Positions 50,465 to 58,329 of a stretch of DNA of 64,000 bases are shown here, one piece after another. The stretch is from DAOTWY01 sp003696565. GTDB lineage: Bacteria; Chloroflexota; Anaerolineae; Aggregatilineales; Phototrophicaceae. The position numbers were made by a program, and so were the translations under genes. The DNA lies in the NCBI GenBank assembly GCA_034435635.1, contig DAOTWY010000015.1, forward strand, positions 19,636 to 83,635, written 5' to 3'. Below the pieces are notes generated by a model, which did not search any database, had not been told where the DNA came from, and saw nothing but the letters and a program-made list of their open reading frames with translations. Each line of letters begins with the position of its first letter. Positions within the stretch are counted from its first letter, which is position 1.

Positions 50465-51550
50465 TTATGTGTACCGCACACGTGGATCAACCCAGGCATA
50501 AACAATATCGGCTAGCAGTTGAAAAAACACAACACTAACCGCAACAAGTAGTGTAAATGCCAACAAAATAGGGGGGTCTAGGTTTGTCAGGCTGTCAATA
50601 AAAAGCTTCCCCATACCGGGCCAAGAGAAAATTGTTTCTGTCACAACTGCCCCACCCAGGTAAGCAGGGATATCCAGTGCCACCAGTGTGATTAACGGGA
50701 AGGAGGCGTTTTTGAAAGCATGTACCAACACAATTCGACGATTAGTTAAGCCTTTAGCACGTGCCGTGCGGATATAGTCGGAATTGATCGCTTCTAACAT
50801 AGAAGCACGGATAAAACGCGAATATGCCGCAATTTGAATGGCAGCTAGGCTAAAGGTCGGTAAAATCAGGCGGATTAGCAACTCGTCGAGAGAGCGATCT
50901 CCACGGGGGTCATACATCCCTTGGGTCGGTAAATAAGGTAATCCCCACTCTTTAAACTTGACCGAAAAAACAAACACAGCCAAAAGTGCGATTAAGAAAA
51001 TCGGCATGGAAAATGTAACAAAGGACAGCGTTGTCACGATGTTATCAAATAAGGAATATGGGCGCAGCGCGGCAAGCATCCCAATTGCCACACCAAGCAA
51101 AATCGTCGTTGTTAAGGCAGTTGATGCTAAAATCAACGTATTCGGTAGGCGGTCTTGAATCACCTCAACAACCGGACGTTGAAAACGCAAAGATATACCA
51201 AAATCACCGCGCAAGATACCCTTTCGAGTTCCGGGTGTATCGACCTCGCCATCAAACTCTCCCCAAGCACAAACAACTGTTGAGTCTGCCAGACATGGGT
51301 CGTTGTTGGGGCGCAAATCGCGTTGATACCAGTCATCACCCAAATACCAGTGGATAAACTGAAGCGGCAGCGGGTCATCTAACCCAGCAGCACGTCGACG
51401 ATATGCCATATCTTCTTCACTGACGTTCGGGTCAATCATCTGTGCCGCAAACGGATCACCAGAAAGCTTAAGCAAGCCAAAAATCAAGATAGTAATTAGA
51501 ACAAGAAGGGGTATTGCCTGAATGATACGACGAATAATGTATTTTGTCAT
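50465..51550 (-). CDS. Peptide/nickel-type ABC transporter permease, DppB/OppB family
   Basis: The 361-residue permease begins with the DppB signature YIIRRIIQAIPLLVLITILIF and has six helices and the EAA loop RTARAKGLTNRRIVLVHAFKN. It carries an enlarged first periplasmic loop (about 50-125) with two Cys (NDPCLADSTVVCAWGEF), longer than in E. coli DppB. It pairs with the DppC-like permease to form the channel. A GC-rich hairpin lies between its start and the upstream binding-protein gene, suggesting lower expression than the binding protein. Confidence 0.94.
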   Translation of the reverse strand: MTKYIIRRIIQAIPLLVLITILIFGLLKLSGDPFAAQMIDPNVSEEDMAYRRRAAGLDDPLPLQFIHWYLGDDWYQRDLRPNNDPCLADSTVVCAWGEFDGEVDTPGTRKGILRGDFGISLRFQRPVVEVIQDRLPNTLILASTALTTTILLGVAIGMLAALRPYSLFDNIVTTLSFVTFSMPIFLIALLAVFVFSVKFKEWGLPYLPTQGMYDPRGDRSLDELLIRLILPTFSLAAIQIAAYSRFIRASMLEAINSDYIRTARAKGLTNRRIVLVHAFKNASFPLITLVALDIPAYLGGAVVTETIFSWPGMGKLFIDSLTNLDPPILLAFTLLVAVSVVFFQLLADIVYAWVDPRVRYT

Positions 51551-51589
51551 CTGGTATAAGCCTAAGTTGAACGTTATTTAAAGGAAAAC

Positions 51590-51616
51590 GGGGAGCGCGG
51601 CAAGCCGCGTCTCCCC
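51590..51616 (-). terminator. Hairpin between binding-protein and permease genes (attenuator or mRNA-stabilising stem)
   Basis: GGGGAG-CGCGGC (51590-51601) pairs with GCCGCG-T-CTCCCC (51604-51616), loop of two with one bulge. The U tract is poor (GTTTTCC), which suits partial termination and a higher level of the binding protein. Confidence 0.7.
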
Positions 51617-51629
51617 AAGATATGAAGAT

Positions 51630-53351
51630 TTAGCTAGCTGCTTCCCAATATTCAATCTGGTTAAACCAGTTGGAGGCAAGGCTACCAGTATAATTTGCAA
51701 CTGATTCTGGGTTGACCACAGTTGTATCAACGGCGAACCAGGTCGCACGCAGACGCAAACCATGCCAGAAGAACCCTTCCCAGTGCAGGCGAACTGCTTC
51801 TTCAACAAGCGCGTCACGCTCTGGTCCGGGCAAGGTTGTGGCAATGAGTGCGTCAAGTTCATCATAACGTTCATTGCAGAACTGCCACGGATTGAAGCCA
51901 TCGGGATTTTCTGGAGAAGGAATACCCTTGCACTTGTAATCATCATAGCTGGTGGGTGCCAATGCGTTAGCACTGTTGGCGAAGATTGCCAAATCCCATT
52001 GATAGTTGGTCAATGTACCACCATCGCTGAAGGTTGCAAACAGAGTTGTAGCGGGGATAATTTGAATGTCCACGCCAATACCAACTTCTGCCAGGTATTC
52101 CTGAATAAAGAGCTGGTAGTTGTTACGTAGTTCGTTTTCTGTCGTAACAAAACGCAGGTTATCCAGCGTTACACCATCTTTTTCACGGATGCCGTCTTCA
52201 TTCAAGACCCAACCAGCTTCATCCAGCAGTTGCGCAGCGAGTTCGGGGTCATATTCCAAGAATGGCAGATCTTCTGGCCAAAGTGACGGTGGATACCAAG
52301 AAGTTGGCACCATCACACCAGGCGCAACCAATTCTTCTGCCAAGGAACGGCGATCAATTGCATGAGCAATTGCCTGGCGGACGCGCGGATCCATAAGTGC
52401 GGTACCACCGTGTTCATCGCTATTGCCAATTTCTCCCATACGAATCCACAGTGCGTCACTATACACGCCAGGGATAGCGATGGTTTCAACATTTTCAATA
52501 GCTGCGTAATCTGGTTGCAGGTTATCGCTCCAGCCAAAGGCAACATCAATTTCGCCAACGGTCAGGGCGTTGCGCATCTGAGCAGAATCAGTGATGAAGG
52601 GGATAACAATACGATCCCAAGCCGGTTCTGGACCATCCCAATTCGGATTCTTAACCATCACCATGTTTTCACCGATGTTCCATTCTGCCAGGGAATACGG
52701 ACCATAAGAAACGGTCTTAAGCCCGTCAAAGTCCATTCCACCAACAAAGTAGGGGCTATCTTCTAAGATGCCGCCGTCTTCAATCATTGGACCAAAAACA
52801 TGAGCCGGATAACGGCATTCAGGTTTTTCTGGCGCAACCAAAACATCCGGGAATGTGCCGGAATAGGTAATGCTGAAGGTCAGCGGATCATTTTCATCAA
52901 TTGAGAAATCCAAGACAACATCGGGATAGGCGTTACGGCTGACATTGGTGGAAGTGGAGCGATCAAAACGGATGGTGTGCCAGATTTCGCAATCAGCAGC
53001 GGTGATTGGCATACCATCAGACCACAACATCCCTTCGCGCAGGGTAATGGTGACAACAGTATTGCCTTCATCATTGATTGCAATACGTCCATTTTCCACT
53101 GAGGGGATCTCTGTTACCATGATGGGGTAAATTTCGCGGTTAACATCCCAATCCCACAGATCACGAGAATAGAAGCTTTCAGCAAGACCACCATAAGTCA
53201 GCGTGTTGAGGGGCCACAGATTGGGCGGCTCTTGCTCAAACCCGATGACCAGCACGCTTTCTTCCTGGGCAGCTGTGCTAAAAACACCCATTAATGTAAG
53301 CGCAGAAATGATCAACGCGCTTACTAAAGTCAAGCGAGTCACTTTCTTCAT
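51630..53351 (-). CDS. Family 5 extracellular solute-binding protein (peptide-type)
   Basis: The 573-residue protein has a signal peptide (about 1-29) without a lipobox Cys, then the SBP_bac_5 fold: VTITLREGMLWSDGMPITAA near residue 100, DPRVRQAIAHAIDRRSLAEE near 320, and an LDEAGWVLNEDGI segment. It captures peptides or similar solutes and hands them to the DppBC-type permeases encoded next. The missing lipobox is unusual for a monoderm, so anchoring may rely on an uncleaved signal. A very strong ribosome-binding site (AGGAGGAG) precedes the ATG. Confidence 0.94.
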   Translation of the reverse strand: MKKVTRLTLVSALIISALTLMGVFSTAAQEESVLVIGFEQEPPNLWPLNTLTYGGLAESFYSRDLWDWDVNREIYPIMVTEIPSVENGRIAINDEGNTVVTITLREGMLWSDGMPITAADCEIWHTIRFDRSTSTNVSRNAYPDVVLDFSIDENDPLTFSITYSGTFPDVLVAPEKPECRYPAHVFGPMIEDGGILEDSPYFVGGMDFDGLKTVSYGPYSLAEWNIGENMVMVKNPNWDGPEPAWDRIVIPFITDSAQMRNALTVGEIDVAFGWSDNLQPDYAAIENVETIAIPGVYSDALWIRMGEIGNSDEHGGTALMDPRVRQAIAHAIDRRSLAEELVAPGVMVPTSWYPPSLWPEDLPFLEYDPELAAQLLDEAGWVLNEDGIREKDGVTLDNLRFVTTENELRNNYQLFIQEYLAEVGIGVDIQIIPATTLFATFSDGGTLTNYQWDLAIFANSANALAPTSYDDYKCKGIPSPENPDGFNPWQFCNERYDELDALIATTLPGPERDALVEEAVRLHWEGFFWHGLRLRATWFAVDTTVVNPESVANYTGSLASNWFNQIEYWEAAS

Positions 53352-53479
53352 TATATTATCTCCTCCTAAGAAAGACTCTATGCAACATACTCGAATATGA
53401 GCATGACAGAAGATAATTTAACATATCGTCAAGAATGCGACAAGTTTTTAGCAGTCAAAAAATACAAGGATTTTTTGTG

Positions 53480-53517
53480 AAAAATACACAGACGCGCTGG
53501 TGGATAAGCGCGTCTGT
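53480..53517 (-). terminator. Intrinsic terminator of the small membrane protein gene
   Basis: ACAGACGCGC (53488-53497) pairs perfectly with GCGCGTCTGT (53508-53517); on the minus strand a U-rich tract (UAUUUUUC) follows. Confidence 0.88.
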
Positions 53518-53523
53518 TGGGGG

Positions 53524-53748
53524 TTAAGCCTTATTTTCGTCGGAGGTTTCATCTTCCCAACTGACGATCCAGATGCATAAACCCGCCACAAGTGTGGTGG
53601 CGACGATTAGGGCAATCCAGTTGAGGGGTGTTAAACCAACGTCACGCGCCTCAATCACCAATAAGACGATCATCCCTAAAGAAAGAACAAACCACGCGGC
53701 AAGGCGCGGATGAGTAGAAGCCCATTTAACAAGTGGCAAATTCTGCAT
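53524..53748 (-). CDS. Small two-helix membrane protein
   Basis: The 74-residue protein has two hydrophobic helices (about 16-35, AAWFVLSLGMIVLLVIEA, and 43-63, WIALIVATTLVAGLCIWIV) and an acidic C-terminus (EDETSDENKA). No family is recognised, but the gene has its own strong terminator and sits 53 bases downstream of coaE on the same strand. Function unknown. Confidence 0.65.
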   Translation of the reverse strand: MQNLPLVKWASTHPRLAAWFVLSLGMIVLLVIEARDVGLTPLNWIALIVATTLVAGLCIWIVSWEDETSDENKA

Positions 53749-53801
53749 GATCGTTCAGTGCCTCATGTGATCTAACTAAGCGTGTTCATTGTAACCGGAC
53801 A

Positions 53802-55049
53802 TTAAATTGGCTTCAATATACGATTACCTAGCGGTTTGTTCAAAATCGTTAAATTGGGATTACTAGAGATGATTTCTTGTACTGCTTCACGCCAGGCAGG
53901 TACTTTAATATCCTTAACCGTTGTGACCTCATACCCACTTTTAAGGAACGGTTGAAGAGTATCCTGGGCGGTGTCGTTGGGTAAAAAGACAAAACTCACC
54001 TCACTTTGCAGCTCTTTAGAAGCATCCTCCACGGCACGCACCAAAGCGGCAATGACTTTTGTGCGCGTATCGCCATCTTCTAAGTACAACTCATCGGCAC
54101 GGGTGATAAGGTTTTCAACTTGCCACCCAATTAAGCCATGGATCTGATCATCCACATAGGCAATCAGATAGCTTTTTTGCCCAAAGGACATAATGACATC
54201 CATCCGTCCGATTGATTGCCCAGATTTTTTGTTGATGAAGGCAGCAATTGCTTCCGCATTATTGGGCATCCCGCGTTTTACAGTTACGCCGGTAGTATCT
54301 GCGGCTTGCTCTGGGCTGGGTGCTGTGGTGCTAGGTGTGGCAGAAGCAGCATCTGCTGCTGGTGTAGCAGATGACGTAGCGGCGGATGTGGTTTGTGAAG
54401 CCGGTTGAGCGGTTGATTGCTTTTGCGGTTGAGCGGGCTTAGGCGCATTAATGGGGATTTTATTCCAAGCAGCCTGAACCTGCTTCCATGTTTCTTCCAC
54501 ATTACCGTCATTGTTGATGACAACATCAGCTGCTTTGAGTTTTTCCGATTGTGCATTTTGTGCCAAGATGCGTTGTTTTGCGTCTTGTTCAGACATTTTT
54601 CGCTTGCCAACAAGACGAGTATATTGCGTCTGGGGTTTTGCATCCACCACCCAAATTGCATCGACAGCCTTGCCTAAGTCCCCTTCCAACAATTTGATCG
54701 CTTCAATCACGATGACCTTTTGCTTAGCACGGCTAATAAGGGTGCTAATCGCCTGCCCAATAATAGGATGGGTAATTGACTCCAATTTTTGGAGCATAGC
54801 AGGGTTAGAAAAAACCAAACTCCCTAACATCGCACGATTGATGGTTTTATCTGGATTAAGGATAATCTGCCCAAAGGTCTCAACAACAGGCTTATAGGCT
54901 GGTGCGCCGGGGGACATTGCCTGATGTGCTAGACCATCGGCATCAATGGTATAAGCACCCAGATGCTGAAGCATTTGACGCACAACGCTTTTTCCTACAG
55001 CAATATTCCCCGTGAGACCGATCACGTATTTGTTGGTCCAACGACTCAC
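53802..55049 (-). CDS. coaE: Dephospho-CoA kinase fused to a GNAT-like C-terminal domain
   Basis: Residues 1-205 are a complete dephospho-CoA kinase: P-loop GLTGNIAVGKS, IDADGLAHQ with catalytic Asp, THPII and VVINNDGNVEETWKQV. It performs the last step of CoA synthesis. A low-complexity Ala/Thr/Ser/Pro/Gln linker (about 210-265) leads to a ~150-residue domain (VTVKRGMPNNAEAIAAFI, then YVDDQIHGLIGWQV, then ELQSEVSFVFLPND) that looks like a GNAT acyltransferase fold, although a clear acetyl-CoA loop (RxxGxG) is missing. CoaE is normally ~200 residues, so the fusion doubles it. The extra domain may be a sensor of acyl-CoA; this is inference. Confidence 0.88.
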   Translation of the reverse strand: MSRWTNKYVIGLTGNIAVGKSVVRQMLQHLGAYTIDADGLAHQAMSPGAPAYKPVVETFGQIILNPDKTINRAMLGSLVFSNPAMLQKLESITHPIIGQAISTLISRAKQKVIVIEAIKLLEGDLGKAVDAIWVVDAKPQTQYTRLVGKRKMSEQDAKQRILAQNAQSEKLKAADVVINNDGNVEETWKQVQAAWNKIPINAPKPAQPQKQSTAQPASQTTSAATSSATPAADAASATPSTTAPSPEQAADTTGVTVKRGMPNNAEAIAAFINKKSGQSIGRMDVIMSFGQKSYLIAYVDDQIHGLIGWQVENLITRADELYLEDGDTRTKVIAALVRAVEDASKELQSEVSFVFLPNDTAQDTLQPFLKSGYEVTTVKDIKVPAWREAVQEIISSNPNLTILNKPLGNRILKPI

Positions 55050-55135
55050 GGTTTCACCTCCGATGAATCTATAAATTCACACATAACTGCTGTCAGTATA
55101 ACACACTTCAGACATTTTTAACCAAAATCCAGCTA

Positions 55136-55163
55136 TTGAATATTGAAGGCAATCTGTTAAAAT
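55136..55163 (+). promoter_or_regulatory. Promoter of the S1 gene and its structured leader
   Basis: TTGAAT (55136-55141) and TAAAAT (55158-55163) are 16 bases apart, with an extended TGT before the -10. Transcription would start near 55170, giving a leader of about 140 bases. Confidence 0.5.
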
Positions 55164-55183
55164 ATGAGTATTATGTTCCGATA

Positions 55184-55262
55184 GTACACAGCAAGTCAGA
55201 TAGTAGGATGCCATCTGGCACACCGCTTGCCGGGGATGGGAGCGGTTTTTTGCTGTCTGTAC
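55184..55262 (+). ncRNA. Candidate structured RNA (three-way junction) in the rpsA leader
   Basis: GTACACAGCAA (55184-55194) pairs with TTGCTGT-CT-GTAC (55250-55262) as an 11-bp helix with a two-base bulge. It encloses a small hairpin TGCC-ATCT-GGCA (55209-55220) and a larger one ACCGCT/AGCGGT (55222-55246) that is followed by a U run and could act as a terminator. The outer helix uses the end of that U run, so closing it could compete with termination. No known riboswitch class is recognised; autoregulation by S1, or a separate small RNA, are possible. Confidence 0.5.
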
Positions 55263-55308
55263 CTAGTCCAGTTCGTTTTATTTAGTTTATTTTTTGTTTT
55301 GGAGTCAC

Positions 55309-56583
55309 ATGATTGCAAATACCCCAACTTCTGAAGACCTCGATTTCGCCACACTGCTTGACCAATATGATTTTGAAATGCCCTACCGGGGGCAAATTTT
55401 AGAAGGTGTCATCCTGGATGTTAAAGACGACGAGATTCTAATTGATGTCGGTCTTAAGCGCGATGCCATCGTCCCGCGTAAAGATATTATGATGCTAGAT
55501 AGCAAACTGCGTGAGCGCATCGTCCCAGGTGCTAAAATTATGGCATATGTCATGCAGCCTCGTGATAATGATGGTGAGTTAATTGTCTCAATCAATAAAG
55601 CGTTTGAGCTAGAAGACTGGGAAAAAGCGCGGGAACTAGCAGAAAAAGGTGAAACCGTCGAAGCCGATGTGTTGGATGCCAACAAGGGCGGTTTATTGGT
55701 TCGCTTTGGGCGGTTAAATGGGTTTGTTCCACAGTCTCATATCGTCAGTTTGCCACGCTTCGCTTCTGATGATGAATTGCAAGAAGCCAAAAAGAAGATC
55801 GTTGGTCAAAAACTGTCGTTGAAGTTCATTGAAATTGACCGTAAACGCAACCGCTTGATTCTTTCTGAGCGTGAAGCTCGTATCGAAGCCCAGCAAAACC
55901 GGATGAATCAGCTTGAAGAGGGCATGAAGGTCAAGGGTAAGGTTGTGAGCATCGTTAAGTTTGGTGCATTTGTTGATCTGGGCGGTGTGGACGGCTTGAT
56001 CCACATTTCCAAGTTAGATCACCAACATGTCAATCATCCGGGTGAAATCCTGGCAATTGGGGATGAAGTAGAAGTGTTGATTGATGGAATCGATGCTGAT
56101 AAAAATCGCATCAGCCTGAACCGCGTTGCCCTGCTACCAGACCCCTGGTCAAATTTGGAACAAGATTTCAATATTGGGGATTTGGTCGAAGGCAAAGTCA
56201 CTAACGTAGTAGACTTTGGCGTGTTCGTCCAACTGCCTAACAATCTACAAGGGTTGGTACATGTAAGCAAGATGTCGATGTTTGGTAGCACCAATCCGCA
56301 TGACCTGCTGCGCGAAGGGGATGAAGTGTTGGTGCGTATCATCAGCATTGAATCCGATCGGCAGCGTATTGGCTTGAGCATCGACGATGTTGCCGTAGAA
56401 GAACAAGAAGAATGGTTACACAAACGCCGTGCAGAAGCTGCTGCAAAAAGCGAAACCGCTGCACCAATCTACAACATGGTCCGCGTGCCAAAAGCGGAAG
56501 TAGAAGACATGGAAGATGAGGACGACACGGCAGAGATCGACGAAACAGACGTTGAAGAAGACAGCAACGAAGAAAACGTTTAA
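55309..56583 (+). CDS. rpsA: Ribosomal protein S1-like protein with four S1 domains
   Basis: The 424-residue product contains four S1 RNA-binding domains (about 25-95, 110-180, 195-270, 285-355). The third has GKVVSIVKFGAFVDLGGVDG with LIHISKL, and the fourth GKVTNVVDFGVFVQLPN with LVHVSKM. An acidic tail (Asp/Glu-rich) ends the protein. It helps load mRNA on the 30S subunit. E. coli S1 has six domains; four is typical of many Gram-positive-like and deep-branching phyla. The start ATG 55309 follows GGAG by four bases; a TTG at 55294 is in frame but unsupported. A strong terminator follows the gene. Confidence 0.93.
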   Translation: MIANTPTSEDLDFATLLDQYDFEMPYRGQILEGVILDVKDDEILIDVGLKRDAIVPRKDIMMLDSKLRERIVPGAKIMAYVMQPRDNDGELIVSINKAFELEDWEKARELAEKGETVEADVLDANKGGLLVRFGRLNGFVPQSHIVSLPRFASDDELQEAKKKIVGQKLSLKFIEIDRKRNRLILSEREARIEAQQNRMNQLEEGMKVKGKVVSIVKFGAFVDLGGVDGLIHISKLDHQHVNHPGEILAIGDEVEVLIDGIDADKNRISLNRVALLPDPWSNLEQDFNIGDLVEGKVTNVVDFGVFVQLPNNLQGLVHVSKMSMFGSTNPHDLLREGDEVLVRIISIESDRQRIGLSIDDVAVEEQEEWLHKRRAEAAAKSETAAPIYNMVRVPKAEVEDMEDEDDTAEIDETDVEEDSNEENV

Positions 56584-56607
56584 GTCTATTGATGTCATCA
56601 AATAAAG

Positions 56608-56630
56608 GGTGTCCATCGGGCACCTTTTTT
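56608..56630 (+). terminator. Intrinsic terminator after rpsA
   Basis: GGTGTCC (56608-56614) pairs with GGGCACC (56618-56624) around ATC, followed by six T. Confidence 0.92.
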
Positions 56631-56677
56631 GATTCTAGGATTTTATTCTCGATTTATTTTCACGTATTCCCGTGCTG

Positions 56678-56686
56678 TGTTATACT
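56678..56686 (+). promoter_or_regulatory. Extended -10 promoter, apparently giving a leaderless mRNA
   Basis: TGTTATACT ends seven bases before the ATG at 56694, so transcription would start at or next to the start codon. No Shine-Dalgarno sequence exists there. Confidence 0.45.
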
Positions 56687-56693
56687 CCCCATT

Positions 56694-56927
56694 ATGGATT
56701 GGTTACAGATGATCAAACAACGTGGCTGGACAAGTGGCTTTCGTATCTTCTTAGATGTCATAGAGCCGTTTGGTCCATTAGGGGCACAAATGTTATATAT
56801 CTTGCAGCCTTTGTGTGGCGTATGGGGCTGGCAGGATGTTGTTGGGGATATTGCAAAAGCATTAGAAGAACCCGGTGGCATCGAGAAAATACGCCATCAT
56901 TTAGAGGAGGGAATGGGTGGACGATAG
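56694..56927 (+). CDS. Small hypothetical protein at the head of the DWL/GlmL cluster
   Basis: The 77-residue protein has no signal peptide; it contains WLQMIKQRGWTSGFRIFLD, a hydrophobic LGAQMLYILQPLCG segment and a helical C-terminus (DIAKALEEPGGIEKI). No family known to me. Its end overlaps the next gene's GTG start by 11 bases, so it belongs to the same operon. The lack of a ribosome-binding site and the close -10 element suggest leaderless translation. Confidence 0.65.
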   Translation: MDWLQMIKQRGWTSGFRIFLDVIEPFGPLGAQMLYILQPLCGVWGWQDVVGDIAKALEEPGGIEKIRHHLEEGMGGR

Positions 56928-57663
56928 TACAACCGCCGTTCTGGCGATTATGACGCTGGTTACAACACTGGTTTTTACAGCCGCATCAGCCTTACCGCGC
57001 TTAAAAGTCACGCTGCGCCCTCAGCCAGCATACAATAAAATGCCAAGCATGATTGGTAATGCCATTGAATCCGACCGCCCGCTACATATCTCATTAGGCA
57101 GTGCAGGAATTGGCGGGGAAAGCACCGTTTTGGCGGTTGCCGTTGCAGAGCTGGCATATCAACTAGCAAAACGAGCAACTATTGGAGACACCTCCCCCCT
57201 GTTGACGCTTTCCAACGCAAGTGCCTTTCCACTAGCACAAGATACGCTGCGCCGTGCATATCAATCCCGCGGGATGCTTGCACAATATAGCCCGCTGAGT
57301 GCTCGCTGGTATCCAGCAGGAGAGCGTTCATTGGCATTTGCGGCAGCCCTAACAACACTCATCCCCACAGAAAATATATCTGGCAGTGTATTAGCAGGGA
57401 GTTATGGCATTGAGATTGGTCTGATTATGGATGCAAGCCAGCGTAAAAATCAGTTAGTAATTGGGACTAGCGATCAACTCGATGGTCAAGCCGTGGCTTA
57501 TGTGTTGGGTGGTGCGCCACTGATTGGTGAAGAAGTGTTTACGGCTGGGGCATATTTAGAAGGAGAACCGGGGTCATTACGTGTTCCACTGACAATAGAC
57601 GCTCTCCGCTGGGTTGTAATCGCCGTGATGCTCATTGGATTATTAGTTACATTGGGAGATTAG
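56917..57663 (+). CDS. Membrane protein, likely DUF6754 family
   Basis: The 248-residue protein has a helix at each end (about 8-27 and 226-245) and an alpha/beta domain between. Distinct stretches are RPLHISLGSAGIGGESTVLA, LLTLSNASAFPLAQDTLRRA, and SGSVLAGSYGIEIGLIMDA. I associate these with the DUF6754 family of Chloroflexota, from memory and not by search. The GTG start at 56917 follows GAGGAGGG. It has the length of a complete member. It sits directly upstream of another membrane protein (three-base gap) and probably works in a complex with it. Confidence 0.75.
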   Translation: MDDSTTAVLAIMTLVTTLVFTAASALPRLKVTLRPQPAYNKMPSMIGNAIESDRPLHISLGSAGIGGESTVLAVAVAELAYQLAKRATIGDTSPLLTLSNASAFPLAQDTLRRAYQSRGMLAQYSPLSARWYPAGERSLAFAAALTTLIPTENISGSVLAGSYGIEIGLIMDASQRKNQLVIGTSDQLDGQAVAYVLGGAPLIGEEVFTAGAYLEGEPGSLRVPLTIDALRWVVIAVMLIGLLVTLGD

Positions 57664-57666
57664 CCG

Positions 57667-58317
57667 ATGCGGGTTAGATTATGGGCAGCTTTAGCATCCG
57701 CCGTGACCTTTGGCATTGGGTTATTAGTCTTAATTGGGTTAACGGTGAACGAAGCCCTGCTTGAAAGCACACCATTTTCCCCCAGGCTAGCAAATGATTT
57801 ACGGGGTGTGGTGGATGTTATTCTACAATTAACCACCATCACAATTGCTTTAACAATTTTAATTGGTATTTTGAATTTATTATTAGTTCATCTACAGCGG
57901 TTAACCCACCGTGCAAGCGGAATGATTTATAGCCTAGTACTGCTGCTCAGTTTTGGGTTAGTGGTCATTTTAGCCATTGCAAACCGAGATGAAAGCCTGG
58001 TGTTATTAGAGACTGTACAGGTTTCAGTTGAATCCGCCCTGGCAGGGTTATTGTTTGTCGCGCTGGTTTATGGGGCATATCGCATGATGCGACACCAGGT
58101 TACATGGCGCAATACGCTTTTTGTGGTAGTTTTACTGTTGGTGTTGATCGCGGCGGTACCATTAAATAACATGGAAGCGATGCAAAATTTTCGTGATTGG
58201 TTGATGCGAACACCAGTCAGTGCTGGGGCGCGTGGATTGTTGTTAGGCATCGCCTTAGGAACATTGGTGACTGGGGTTCGTGTGCTGATCGGTATTGACC
58301 GGTCATACCGCGAATAA
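57667..58317 (+). CDS. Polytopic membrane protein of the DWL/GlmL cluster
   Basis: The 216-residue protein has about six helices (near 5-28, 52-75, 90-112, 125-145, 152-170, 185-205) and short loops, with no catalytic motif in view. It is a three-base gap from the DUF6754 gene and 12 bases from the DWL-repeat gene. Its role may be a membrane platform for the cluster; that is inference from gene order only. Confidence 0.7.
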   Translation: MRVRLWAALASAVTFGIGLLVLIGLTVNEALLESTPFSPRLANDLRGVVDVILQLTTITIALTILIGILNLLLVHLQRLTHRASGMIYSLVLLLSFGLVVILAIANRDESLVLLETVQVSVESALAGLLFVALVYGAYRMMRHQVTWRNTLFVVVLLLVLIAAVPLNNMEAMQNFRDWLMRTPVSAGARGLLLGIALGTLVTGVRVLIGIDRSYRE

Positions 58318-58329
58318 TTAGGGGCGGAT

